The notes beneath the pieces were generated by a model. That model was not told the origin of the DNA, searched no databases, and was given only the letters and a program-made list of their open reading frames with translations. This document shows, piece by piece, positions 1 through 9,839 of a stretch of 64,000 nucleotides of DNA. The stretch is from positions 19,592,001 through 19,656,000 of the forward strand of contig JBHGNT010000003.1 of assembly GCA_043228905.1 (NCBI GenBank). The letters run 5' to 3'. Position 1 is the first letter of the stretch. Every line of letters starts with the position of its first letter. The position numbers and the translations under genes are program-made. Origin of the DNA: Azolla caroliniana. Its lineage: Eukaryota; Polypodiophyta.

Positions 1-1802
1 ACCGGCAAGGGACCGGTTAGCACTCGAGGATCCGGCCAAAGACGGTGAAGAAACCGAACCGGCCGAAGAAGACGAAAATGATACCGGAACCGGCCCCGAT
101 CCCGAAATGGATTCGGATGAAGAAGAATCGGAAGAACCGGTTACCGAAGCTCCGAAACGGAGATACCCTCAAAGAGAGAGAAGGGCCCCCCGGAGATTTC
201 CGGAACCAGAGCACGTGTTGCTAACCGACGAGGGGGAGCCGGAGAGCTTTGAAGAAGCAAAGCATGACACCCAGAGCCGCAGGTGGTTGAGTGCCATGCA
301 GGACGAGATGGATTCCCTGCATGAGAACCACACATATGAACTTGTGGAGTTGCCGAAAGGAAAGCGGGCACTTCGAAACAAGTGGGTGTTCAAGCTGAAA
401 CCGGGAGATGCCGGAAACCCCCCGAGATACAAAGCCAGGATCGTGGTGAAGGGGTTTCAGCAAAAGAAGGGCGTCGACTTCGACGAGATATTTGCCCCGG
501 TAGTGAAGATGACCTCCATCCGGACGGTGCTGAGCATAGCGGCAAGCATGGACCTCGAGGTAGAACAGATGGACGTGAAGACGGCATTCCTTCACGGTGA
601 CCTCGATGAAGAGATCTACATGCAGCAACCGGAAGGATTCGAGAAGAAAGGGAAGGAGCACCTGGTATGCCGGTTGAAGAAGAGCCTTTACGGACTGAAG
701 CAGGCTCCCCGGCAATGGTACCGGAAGTTCGACTCCTTCATGACCGACGAAGGGTACCTCAAAACGCAGTCCGACCACTGCGTGTTTGTGAAGAAGTTCG
801 AAGGAGGAGTATTAGAAGTTTGTGTACGTGGACGACATGTTGATCGTCGGACGGGACCAGGTCAAGATCCGGATGCTGAAGAAGGCTCTTCACCGAACCT
901 TCTCAATGAAGGACCTGGGTCCGGCGAGACAAATACTAGGGATGCACATCATCCGGGACCGGAAGAAGAAGCAGTTGTGGCTGTCACAGGAGAAGTACGT
1001 GACGAAGGTGCTTCACCGGTTCAACATGTCGGAAGCAAGACCGGTCGGATCGACCCTCCCGACAAACTGCAAGCTGTCCAGCAAGCAAAGTCCCAAGACA
1101 AAGGCTGAAAAGGAGGATATGATGAAAGTGCCGTATGCCTCAGCCGTCGGGAGCTTGATGTACGCCATGGTGTGTACGAGACCGGACATCGGATATGCAG
1201 TCGGAGTGGTGAGCCGGTACATGAGCAATCCCGGCAAAGAGCATTGGAACGCGGTCAAGTGGATACTCCGATACCTGAAGGGCACGGCAAACGTGTGCCT
1301 CCGATTCGGCTCCGGAAAGCCCAAACTCGATGGCTTTACCGATTCGGATATGTCGGCTGATGCAGATACCAGCCGGTCCACATCAGGGTATGTGATGACG
1401 TATGCAGGGGGAGCTGTTTCATGGCAGTCGAGGCTGCAGAAGACGGTTGCGCTGTCAACCACGGAGGCGGAGTACATGGCGGCTGTTGAAGCCGGCAAGG
1501 AAATAATATGGATGAAGGACTTCATTAGAGAGCTCGGTATCCGGCAGGAGGAGTACCGACTCTACTGCGACAGTCAGAGTGCAATCCACCTTGCAAAGAA
1601 CGCGGCCTATCACTCCCGGACGAAGCACATCCAGCGAAGATATCACTGGATCCGGGAAAGGATAGAAGACAAGGAGTTCGTGCTGACGAAGATCCACACG
1701 GACGAGAACGGGTCGGATATGCTGACCAAGGTGCTCACACCCGACAAGCTGGAAGCATGCCGGAAGAGGATCGGATTGGAGAGACATCCCATGCCGAAGT
1801 GA
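1..1802 (+). pseudogene. Ty1/copia pol 3' part (reverse transcriptase-RNase H), frameshifted
   Basis: Reading begins upstream of the window and runs through the copia RT domain. Visible motifs are the conserved block before the RT (EMDSLHENHTYELVELPKG), the QMDVKTAFLHGDLDEEIYM block and YGLKQAPRQWY. A frame change of one base near 805-822 then shifts the catalytic YVDDM block into another frame (from 822). RNase H follows (SVALSTTEAEYMA-like block and the TKHIQRRYHWIRE terminal block), with stop at 1800-1802. The integrase lies outside the window. Apart from the single frameshift the frame is open, so the copy looks fairly young. In the family these domains copy element RNA to cDNA in cytoplasmic particles. 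Confidence is high for family and lower for inactivity, since upstream sequence is not visible. Confidence 0.93.
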
Positions 1803-1812
1803 AGGGGGAGTT
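1800..1812 (+). other. Polypurine tract of copia element
   Basis: A purine-rich run (GAAGGGGGAG) sits between the RNase H stop codon and the first base of the LTR. This is the position of the plus-strand DNA primer in LTR retrotransposons. Confidence 0.8.
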
Positions 1813-2421
1813 TGTTGGGATTTCGGTCCCTTTCGGATGGGATGGTCGGATATCGGAGATGAATGCCGACAAGCCCGGTTTCGGTTTCGGATCCGGATGA
1901 CGAAGACCCCGGTTTCGGTACCGGATGACGAGTGTACCCGGAGAGCGATCCGGATGCAGGGACATATCCGTGAATATGTTCGCTATGGGCCCCTGAGGCT
2001 ACAGTTGTAAATAGCCCAAAGTCATATAAGTATAAATATGACTTAGGGCAAACAGTTTTTGAGTTGCTTCTCATTTTTCTGTTTTTCCACTCAAGAGGAG
2101 TGAAGAGGGAGCAGCCGTGAGACAGAGTGAGAGATAGAGCGCGAGAGAAGAAGAGGTAGACGCCTCTGTGTATTTCCGCCGCCTGTGGCGAGGACAGCGA
2201 GCTCAAGGTCGTCGCCTTGGAGCTCGTCATTGTATACTTCTCTTGTATAGTGTTGTTTGGAGTCTTGTACTCCCGTGGTTTTTCCCATCTAGGGTTTTCC
2301 ACGTTAATCCCTGTGTACTCGTGTGTTTCTCTCTTTTGGTTTCTATTTTCTGCTGCATTGATCCGCGATTAATCGGTTGTGGCCGAGTGGGGAAGGTGAA
2401 TCCAAGCGTTGATTCCCAACA
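1813..2421 (+). repeat. 3' LTR (copia family A)
   Basis: The LTR begins TGTTGGGA and ends TCCCAACA, an 8-bp perfect terminal inverted repeat, and lies directly after a polypurine tract. It is 609 bp long. It shares the block GTCCCTTTCGGATG near its start and the segment around AAATAGCC...AGTATAAATATGACTTAGGGC with the solo LTRs at 5411-6078 and 29315-29915, so all three belong to one family. Confidence 0.88.
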
Positions 2422-2488
2422 GTTTTGGCTATTGGTTTCTCTCATTTGCACTTGTGAACCGGTTGTGGTCGGCCTCATTCATAAAAAA
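2422..2488 (+). repeat. Terminal remnant of a second copia 5' LTR
   Basis: About 65 bp separate the end of the 3' LTR at 2421 from a primer binding site at 2489. The piece reads like the end of a related LTR (GAACCGGTTGTGGTCGGCC). I read it as the last bases of another element's 5' LTR, cut off at the junction with its neighbour. Confidence 0.45.
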
Positions 2489-2501
2489 CTAGTATCAAAG
2501 C
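2489..2501 (+). other. Primer binding site (initiator tRNA type)
   Basis: CTAGTATCAAAGC is one or two changes from the usual plant copia site (TGGTATCAGAGC) complementary to initiator methionine tRNA. It lies just upstream of the gag start at 2503. Confidence 0.7.
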
Positions 2502-2502
2502 A

Positions 2503-3058
2503 ATGGATGAATATCTTGGCGGGATGTTCAAGTTAACCGGCTCCAACTACTCAGTCTGGAAGCCGAAGATGACAGATATGTTGGTTTGCAAAGATCTATG
2601 GCAATCGGTGCAATATGGCGACGAGAAACCAGACAAGATCGATGCATCGACATGGGAAGTCATGCATCTGAACACAACGGCATACATAAGGTGTTTTATA
2701 GACATGACTCTATATAAAATCTTCAATGAAGAGACAAAAGTCGATGTCTTGTGGAAGAAGATCGGGTTCATGTTCGAGAACAAGAATGTCGTAAATAGAG
2801 TCTCTGTCTTCAAGAAGACCGTGAGACTGAGATATCAAAATGGCTCAAGCATGGTTGAGCACCTAAATGCTTTCCAAGGACTGATAAAGCAAACCACCTC
2901 TCTAGAACTACCTTTGGCTAACGAGGTATTGGCACTACATCTGTTGGGATCCCTTCCGAACATCTAGGACACGCTCGTGGTGACTTTAGGGAATGTGGGA
3001 CCACAAGGGAAGCAGTTGTCTTTGGAGATGGTAAAGTCGAGCTTGCTGAATAGAAGCT
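2503..3058 (+). pseudogene. Truncated copia gag (UBN2-type)
   Basis: The ATG at 2503 opens a gag reading frame of the copia capsid type. The N-terminal block MFKLTGSNYSVWKPKM and the mid-domain RYQNGSSMVEHLNAFQGL are recognisable. An in-frame TAG at 2965 ends it, but homologous sequence continues to about 3058 (LGNVGPQGKQLSLEMVKSSL), where it breaks off into AT-rich DNA. Zinc knuckle, protease and pol are missing, so this is a 5' fragment of an element whose gag resembles the gag of the minus-strand copia at 7898-8334. Confidence 0.85.
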
Positions 3059-3131
3059 CACCAGTAAATATGAAATAACTTATTGAATAAATATGAAAAA
3101 AGAAGAAGAAAATATTAAAATATTATGCATA

Positions 3132-3190
3132 AGGAAATATTCGAACCTTGTATCTCTATGTTAATAATTTAAAGCCTTACCATTATACTA
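3132..3190 (-). other. tRNA-like segment (possible SINE remnant)
   Basis: On the minus strand an A-box-like TAATGGTAAGGC is followed after about 30 bp by a B-box-like AAGGTTCGAATAT. The arms do not fold into a full cloverleaf, so it is not a functional tRNA. A tRNA-derived SINE fragment is the simplest reading. Confidence 0.3.
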
Positions 3191-3282
3191 GAACATCATT
3201 AGTATTAAAAAACTAGATATTCCATATCGAAAGCTTATTTCATACATATTTCCTAGGAAAAAGTTAGTTGGAAGAAAAAGCA

Positions 3283-3834
3283 TGATAGAAATAGTGTTCC
3301 GCCACAACCGAGCTTCAAACACACGATGGAAGAAACAAACTAACAAGAACCAGGTAGATTTATACACTTACACCGAAGTGAAGCGACACTGGATCTTAAC
3401 GTGGAAAACCTCAAGAGGCAAAATCACGGGAGTTCTCTAACTCTGAACAGAATCACTATAAAGAGGAAGGGTACAAAGGGAGACTTAGAGGCAGTAACCT
3501 TGAGCTCTATCTTTGCCAACCGGCGGTTACAACAGAAAATACTTTCTGTTTCTCTCTCACTCACTCTGTGTACAACAATAACAACTACTTCCTCAACCAT
3601 TTGCCCGAGTTATATTTATACTCATATAACTTACGGGCTATTTACAAATGTGGCCTCAACGGCCCATAAGAAACATACTTACATATCTGTCTCTCTTGCA
3701 GTTCATAACAGATCCAACAAGACCCCTTCCAGGTTCATCCGATCTAGTTTTCGGATATCCTTCTGGGTACTCCGATCCGGCTCATTCTTCTTCGGCTTCT
3801 CCGATTCCCATCTAGAGAGACCAGCATCTCAACA
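3283..3834 (-). repeat. 3' LTR of minus-strand copia
   Basis: It reads TGTTGAGATG... on the minus strand, directly after a polypurine tract (plus-strand ATCTCCCCTTTC at 3835-3846), and ends in ...CTATTTCTATCA. The 552-bp sequence matches the truncated 5' copy at 8368-8660, including the shared block around CAAACACACGATGGAAGAAAC. Confidence 0.85.
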
Positions 3835-3846
3835 ATCTCCCCTTTC

Positions 3847-5405
3847 ACTCTGGTATAGGGTCTTCGTTAGTCCGATTCGTCTCTGGCATGCGTTTAGCTT
3901 GTCGGCTAACAACACTTTGATCAACATAATATCTGATCCATTCTCCTCTATGTGTATCTTCACCAGGGTGAAATCTTGGTCTTCTACTCTCTCCCGAAGC
4001 CAATGGTATTTGCGTTGGATGTGCTTCATCCTGGAGTGGTAGGTCTCGTTCTTTGCAAGGTGGATGGCGCTTTGACTTTCGTAATAGAGCCGATATTCCT
4101 CTTATCAGATCCCCAGCTCTCCAATGAAATCCTTCATCCAGACTATTTCTTTGCCGGCTTCCAAGGCCACCATGTACTCCACTTCCGTTATCGACAGTGC
4201 AACGGACTTCTGCAACCTTGACTACCACGATACGACTCCCCCTGCAAATCTCATGACATATCTGGATGTAGATCGGTTGCTATCTACATCAGCCGACATG
4301 TTTGAATCGGTGAAGCCTTCCAGTTGGGGCTTACTTGAGCCAAATCGGAGGCACATATTCGAAGTGCCTTTCAAGTATTGGAGTATTCATTTGACGGTTG
4401 CCTAGTGGTCCTTTCCCGGATTGCTCATGAACTAGCTCACCATTCCGACTGCATATCCGATGTCTGGTCATGTACACACCATCGCGTACATTATCTTCAT
4501 CATTTCCAACTTCTCTGCCTTTGTCTTCGGGCTCTACTTTCTGGATAGCTTGCAATTCATTGGAAGTGTTGACTCGACCGGCTTGACATTCGACATGTTG
4601 AACCTTTGAAGTACCTTCCTCACGTACTTCTCCTGTGACAACCACATCTGTTTCTTCGACCGATCCCGGATTATATGCATTCCCAGGATCTGCCTCGCTG
4701 GACGCATATCTTTTGTTTAGAAGGTCCGGTTCAAAACCTTCTTTAGATTCCCAATTTTGATTCGGTCTGGTTCGACAATCAGCATGTCATCCACATACGG
4801 GTAGAGTATCAGGAAGTCACCTCCGTCAAATTTCTTCACGAACATGCAGTGGTCGGCCTGTGTCTTGTGGTATCCTTGGTCGGTCATGAAGGAGTCAAAC
4901 TTCTGATACCATTGCCGGGGAGCTTGCTTCTCTCCCTTAGATGGTATCTTCGTGCTTGGTTTTTGACCATCGGTTCCTCCATCTGTTCTTCATCTCAATC
5001 CGATTCGAGGTCTTCTCTAGTCTCGGTGTCTAATTCTTCTTCTTCTTCGGTTGGTTCGGTTCCTTGTCCGGAACCGGCTAGTTCATCGAGTGTCATCCGG
5101 CTTCCAGCCGGATGGGTCCTTATATCCTTCAACTGACCTCTATCATTCGACCTAGAATCCATTGTCTTCTTCTCCGACTCCCTAACGGCAATGGTCTTGT
5201 CTTCCATGAAGACTATGTCTCGACTCCGGAAGGCCTTCTTGTCGACCAAGTCCCACACTAGATAGCCAAACTCATTATCATTGTATCCAAGGAATATGCA
5301 TGACCAGGACTTTGGATCCAAATTTTCTCTCTTGTCCTTTGCTACATGTATGTAGGCAAGACAACCGAACACCTTCAAGTGACGGTAAGACACGTCTTTA
5401 CTGAT
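3847..5405 (-). pseudogene. Copia RT-RNase H, degenerate
   Basis: Several short minus-strand frames together give the integrase tail and RT-RNase H. DVSYRHLKVFGCLAYIHV (around 5380) and SWSCIFLGY mark the integrase end. The linker to RT is acidic (EEEEELDTETREDLESD). The terminal RNase H block MKHIQRKYHWLRERVED and the C-terminal block around SDIMLIKVLLADKLNAC are near 3850-4029. Multiple stops and frame changes make it non-functional. Confidence 0.8.
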
Positions 5406-5410
5406 CCATA

Positions 5411-6078
5411 TGTTGGGAGACAGGTCCCTCCGGATGAGAAGGGAGAAGAACAGTGCCGACGAACAAACGCGGCCGAGGCCGAAACGGTATGAACCGGATG
5501 GGGAGTACCCGACTGCGGAGAGCCGGATGGTGTAGGCCCGGTATGAACCGGATGGGGAGTACCCGACTGCGGAGAGCCGGATGGTGCAGGCCCGGTATGA
5601 ACCGGAGGAAGAGACATATTCGTAAATATGTTTCTGAGAGCCCATCGAGGCTACATTTGTAAATAGCCGAAAAGTCATATTAGTATAAATATGACTTAGG
5701 GCAAACTTTTAGGTGTGTCGTTTTTTGTTGTTGTTATTCTTCCTTGTTGGTGCAAGAAGAAGAGAGAGCGCGTAACTGTACAAAGAGAGAGAGAGAGAGA
5801 GACGAGGTCGTTGCCGCTGTTGTAACCACCGCCTGTGGCGAAGATCTGAGAGCACGAGGTCGTTGCCTCAGTGAACTCACTGTTGTATATTCCTACATAG
5901 TGACAGTTTGCAGCCTCTGGGCTGCCGTGGTTTTTCCCCTATTTTGGGGTTTTCCACGTAAACCTCCTGTGTACCATTTCTCTCCTTTGTGTCGCGTTTC
6001 ATTACCTGTTTTTCTGTGTATGAAAAGAATCTCGGTTGTGGCCGAGCGTCGGACATAAGGAGCGTCGAGTTCCCGTCA
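5411..6078 (+). repeat. Solo LTR (copia family A) with TSD CCATA
   Basis: The LTR begins TGTTGGGAGACAGGTCCC and ends TTCCCGTCA. It is flanked by the 5-bp direct repeat CCATA (5406-5410 and 6079-6083). No internal element sequence is present, so it is a solo LTR left by LTR-LTR recombination. Length is 668 bp. It interrupts the minus-strand copia just after its integrase core, in opposite orientation. It contains a TATA-like stretch (AGTATAAATATG near 5681) and a 54-bp tandem repeat in its U3. Confidence 0.92.
5485..5609 (+). repeat. 54-bp tandem repeat in LTR U3
   Basis: Two complete 54-bp units (starting 5485 and 5539) and a partial third (from 5593) each begin CGGTATGAACCGGATGGGG. They lie in the U3 of the solo LTR, where enhancer repeats are often found. 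Confidence 0.9.
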
Positions 6079-6234
6079 CCATACTCTCTGTGATGAGTCT
6101 CCGTCCAAGGGTGTTGAGGGTGATTTTTTAATCACATTGGTCGTCGTCATCAGCACCTCAGCCCAAAACATCTTAGATAACTTGGCATGTGCAAGCATGC
6201 TTTGAACTCTCTCCATTACGATCCGGTTCATTCT
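6079..6234 (-). pseudogene. Copia integrase core fragment
   Basis: The minus strand reads the integrase block after the catalytic glutamate (RMNRIVMERVQSMLAHAKL and TPLDGDSSQRVW). It is bounded by the two inserted LTRs, one on each side, and continues in frame into neighbouring host sequence beyond each of them. Confidence 0.8.
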
Positions 6235-6239
6235 CTTGG

Positions 6240-6580
6240 TGTTACCCATAAGAATATACGGGGAGGCATAAGGGTAGGTGTAATGATGTGGTTGATGTGT
6301 ATGTGTAAAGTAAATGAGTGTGTGAGTATGTGTATGGACACATGCACAATTATGTGCATGTGTACAAGAATGCATAACGGTCTTATTTATAACGATCATG
6401 TAACCGATACATTGGATGTATTATATAGACCCCTTATGGGCATGTAATGATATATACATTTTTTCCCCTCTCATTTTGTGTCATTCTCTATTTTCTTTAC
6501 TTCTCTCTTTCCCTCACACATAACCCCCTTGGGAGGGGGGTGAAGCCATTTTCTAGGCTTCACCCCCCACCCCAACAACA
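6240..6580 (+). repeat. Short solo LTR (341 bp) with TSD CTTGG
   Basis: The element begins TGTTACCC and ends CAACAACA, and is flanked by the direct repeat CTTGG (6235-6239 and 6581-6585). It interrupts the copia integrase between the blocks before and after the catalytic glutamate. It starts with the same TGTTACCC as the element at 13273-19724 and shares its C-rich hairpin block, so it is probably a short relative of that LTR family. The interior holds GT-rich low-complexity sequence. Confidence 0.82.
6535..6568. other. Perfect 13-bp hairpin near the LTR end
   Basis: GGGGGGTGAAGCC (6535-6547) and its exact reverse complement (6556-6568) enclose an 8-base loop. A related hairpin lies at 13826-13856. 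In transcripts it would form a very stable stem just before the LTR end. Its function is unknown. Confidence 0.85.
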
Positions 6581-6585
6581 CTTGG

Positions 6586-8334
6586 CCAGTTCGTTAAGCT
6601 CCGGTGTCTTCGGCATGGTAAATTCGAGCCGGATTCCTTTCAACTAGCAGTACTCCTCAAACTACCCTTGGTATTCACCATCATTGTCCGCTTGAACTGT
6701 CTTCAGCTTCCAGCCGGTTTCTCTTTCCACTCTTGCATGGAACTCCTTGAAAACAGTTAGCACCTAATCCTTCTTCTTCGGCGGTGACACCCACAGCTTT
6801 CGGTTGTGGTCATATATGCACGTCACGAAGTACTATGACTCGGCATGGGACTTCATGTCCACTTGGCATACATTGCTATGCACAAGGTCCAACGGTACTT
6901 TCCGTCTTGTCAGTGGTCTCGACCAAAAAGAGGTTCGGTTCTCCTTGTTGGCCATATAGTCGGTGCACCTCTCAAGCTGCATGTCTTTTTCACCTCCGGA
7001 ATGAGGTTATCCTCGGCAAGTTTACGCATCCCTTTCTGGCTCACCGGCAATGTCCGTTGCCACAATTACTTTCTCTCGTCAAATCCGAGCATGCGTCAGG
7101 TACAAGGTGTTGATCTTCTGGACTCGGTCCACGATCAGGCTCCCTTTCTTGAACTTTATTACTCCATTTTGTATGCTACCGGTGTAGCCTTCATCATCTA
7201 GCTGACCGGTTGATATCAATTTCAGTCGAACCTCCTGAACGTGTCAAACATCTTTCAGCAGCAACTTGCACCCGGTTGACGTCATCAGCCACACATCTCC
7301 TATGCCAACAATTCTCCATCCCCCTTCATTCCCCATCCTCACACAGCCGTGATCTCCGGCTTTGTAGGATGCGAAGCTCTTCCAGTAGGGGGTCAGATGG
7401 AACAATGCTCCAGAGTCAACCACCCATGTCGTTTTGTCGCTGACAAGATGTAGCTCGCTCTCCTCGGTGATAAGTAGCAATTCTTCATCACTTGTCACGA
7501 TTGCCAATGTTCCTTTCCAATCCGAACTCTTCCGGTCCAGAACCTTCTTCGAGTTGGCATTGTCAGCTTCCCCTTTCTCCTTCCGGAGGTGTCGGCAATT
7601 CTTTTGGAAGTGTCCGAGCTTCCCACAATAGAAGCACATAGGCCTCCCCCTTGACTTCGACCTTGTTCCCAATTTGTCCAAGTGTTAGGGACTCCGATTC
7701 CGTCCTCTTCCTCGTTGTGTGTCAGTTTCGGTAGCCAGGGCTTTTGGGTCGGGGATCACTTCCTTGTATTTTGGATGAGCCTCTTCGTCCAACAAGCTAG
7801 ATTTTACCCTTGCTAGGGATAGGTGTTTCCCTTTCGGCCCAGCGTTGCCCAATTTGACAACTAATGTCTCCCAATTATCCAAGAGGAAACCGAGTAGCTA
7901 CAACGGGAGTACCTCATCAGCTAGAGGTATTCCAACAAGGTTGTTTGATTTATAAGACCCTGGAAGGCATTCATGTGATCTACCATGCTGGAACCATCTT
8001 GATATCTGAGTCTCACTAACTTCCGGAATACTAAGACTCGATTTACGGCATTCTTGTTTTGAAACATGATGCCTATCTTCTCCCATAGTTCATGAGCCTT
8101 ACTCTCCTCATTGAAGTTGTTGTACATGCTCATGTCGATGAAGCATTGGATGTAGACTGTTGTCGTCATGTGCATTACCTCCCAAGTCAGAACATCTACC
8201 TTGTCTGGCCTTGCATCTTCGAACTGTACCAGCAGCAAGAGATCTTTGACCACCAACATGTCCCTCATCTTCGACTTCCACACTGAGTAGTTGGAGCTAG
8301 TGAGCTTGAACATGCCACCGAATGAATCTTCCAT
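6586..8334 (-). pseudogene. Copia gag - zinc knuckle - protease - integrase N-part, degenerate
   Basis: The gag start at 8334 (MEDSFGGMFKLTSSNYSVWK) leads through a UBN2-type capsid domain to about 7900. A CCHC knuckle (CFYCGKLGHFQKNC) lies near 7620. A protease block WVVDSGALFHL follows near 7430, then pre-integrase and integrase pieces to 6586. Reading requires several frame changes. The gag is close to that at 2503-3058, so both elements come from related lineages. Confidence 0.82.
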
Positions 8335-8352
8335 CTTCTTTCTTTGAACCTC

Positions 8353-8365
8353 GCTCTGATACTAG
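8353..8365 (-). other. Primer binding site
   Basis: On the minus strand CTAGTATCAGAGC lies three bases inside the 5' LTR end and matches the initiator-tRNA primer site used by plant copia elements. Confidence 0.75.
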
Positions 8366-8367
8366 TT

Positions 8368-8660
8368 TGATGGAAATAGCGCTTGGCCACAACCTAGATT
8401 CGGCAAGATTCAAACACACGATGGAAGAAACAAAAAAACAAGCACCAAGTATATTTATACACTTGCACCGAAATGAAGCGATGCAGGATCTTAACGTGCA
8501 AAACCTCAAGAGGCAAAACCACGGGAGTTTTCTAACTCCAAACAGAATCACTATAAAGAGGAAGGGTACCACGGGAGACTCAAAGGCGGCAACCTTGAGC
8601 TTTTTCTTCGCCAATCAGTGGTTACAACAGAAAATACTTTTTGTTTCTCTCTCACTCTCT
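8368..8660 (-). repeat. Truncated 5' LTR of minus-strand copia
   Basis: This matches the R/U5 half of the LTR at 3283-3834 and starts next to the primer binding site. Similarity stops near 8660 after a CT-rich stretch, so the U3 is missing. Confidence 0.8.
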
Positions 8661-8756
8661 CTATTTTGTTGGCCAGTTACCTTGGACAGATGTTGATGGT
8701 GGACAGATGTTGATGATGGACAAATGTTAATGATGGATCTTGCATTTACTTGTAGT

Positions 8757-9620
8757 ATTAGATTGGATATTGAGGGGGATTGGCTTAGCTTGAGGAAGCC
8801 ATTTGTATAGTTGAACAACATAATAATATTTTTTGTTGGAGAAGGAGGTGATAGGGGAGGAGGAAGCACTGTATTTATTAATATTAGATTGGACATTGGG
8901 GGGGTTTAAGGATTGGCTTAGCTTGGGGAAGTCATCCGTAGACTTGAACAACATAATAATAATTTTTGGTTGGAGAAGGATGTGATAAGGGGAGGATGAA
9001 GCATTGTATTTAATACTATTAGATTGGAGTCTGGACATTGACGAGGTTTAAGGATTGACTTTGCTTGGGGAAGTCATCCATATATACGAAAAGCATAATA
9101 ATGCTCTTTTTGTTGAAGAGGGATGAGGTTATGGGAGGAGGAAGCATTTCTATGGAGTAACAAGGAGGTTTATTTTATATTTTTTATTATTATAACTTAC
9201 TTTGTATTGGTTGACAGATTTTCTTGTGTAGTTGATGGATGGTGGTGGATGAAGCATGTACTAGAATTATTACACTGGATATTGAGGGGTTTAAAGGATT
9301 GACTTTGCTTGGGGAAGTCATCCGTAGACTTGAACAGCATATAATAATTTTTTGTTGGAGAAGGATGGTAATAGGGGAGGAAGCATTTCTATGGAGTGAC
9401 AGGGATGTTGGATACATTAGTTATTCATCCAATCTTATATTCAAGTGACATGGCATGATGGATGCGAAGGATGAGGGAATAAGAACATTAAGGTTGTTTG
9501 GTTTGGCTTTGCTTGGGGAAGCCATCCTTATGGGAAAATCTTTTTAGAGATGGATGATGTTAAAGGATGATGTTAACGGATGATGAAGCAGTTCTAGGGA
9601 GTGACCGGGAGGCTATATTA
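8757..9620. repeat. Degenerate tandem array, ~125-190 bp units
   Basis: Five diverged units share the core GCTTGGGGAAGTCATCC, then ACTTGAACA.CATAATAAT and TTGTTGGAGAAGGATG, then GGGGAGGAAGCATT. Core positions are near 8782, 8918, 9063, 9308 and 9506. Stops occur in all frames, so it is not coding. No known element is recognised. Confidence 0.7.
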
Positions 9621-9839
9621 TGTTTCATTTATTTTTCAAATTTAGGGAGTGGTTTTCTCATTTTTCTAGGGAGGATGAGTGGAGACAAACTGTCAAAAGG
9701 TGTTCTATTAGGATATATACATTTGGTAGCAGGTCTTATGTGTTATTGACTATGACCATGTTGAAGAAGGATTGTCTCTTAGGATGCAACTACTTTGTGT
9801 ATGTTGAATGTGGAAAATAGAGGAGGATTGATCATTGTT

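Larger units (their letters stand above)
3283..8660 (-). mobile_element. Full-length but decayed Ty1/copia element, minus strand, with two nested solo LTRs
   Basis: Order on the minus strand: 5' LTR (8368-8660, truncated), primer binding site (8353-8365), gag, zinc knuckle, protease, integrase, RT, RNase H, polypurine tract, 3' LTR (3283-3834). All coding parts carry stops or frameshifts. Two later insertions (6240-6580 and 5411-6078) fall 156 bp apart, one in the integrase core and one just beyond it. The host frame is continuous across both once each insertion and one TSD copy are discounted. Confidence 0.88.

Noticed and set aside
2422-2501. LTR at 1813-2421 serving as the 5' LTR of the gag at 2503
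   Set aside because: The primer binding site is about 67 bp away from the LTR end instead of adjacent, and the intervening bases look like the end of another LTR.
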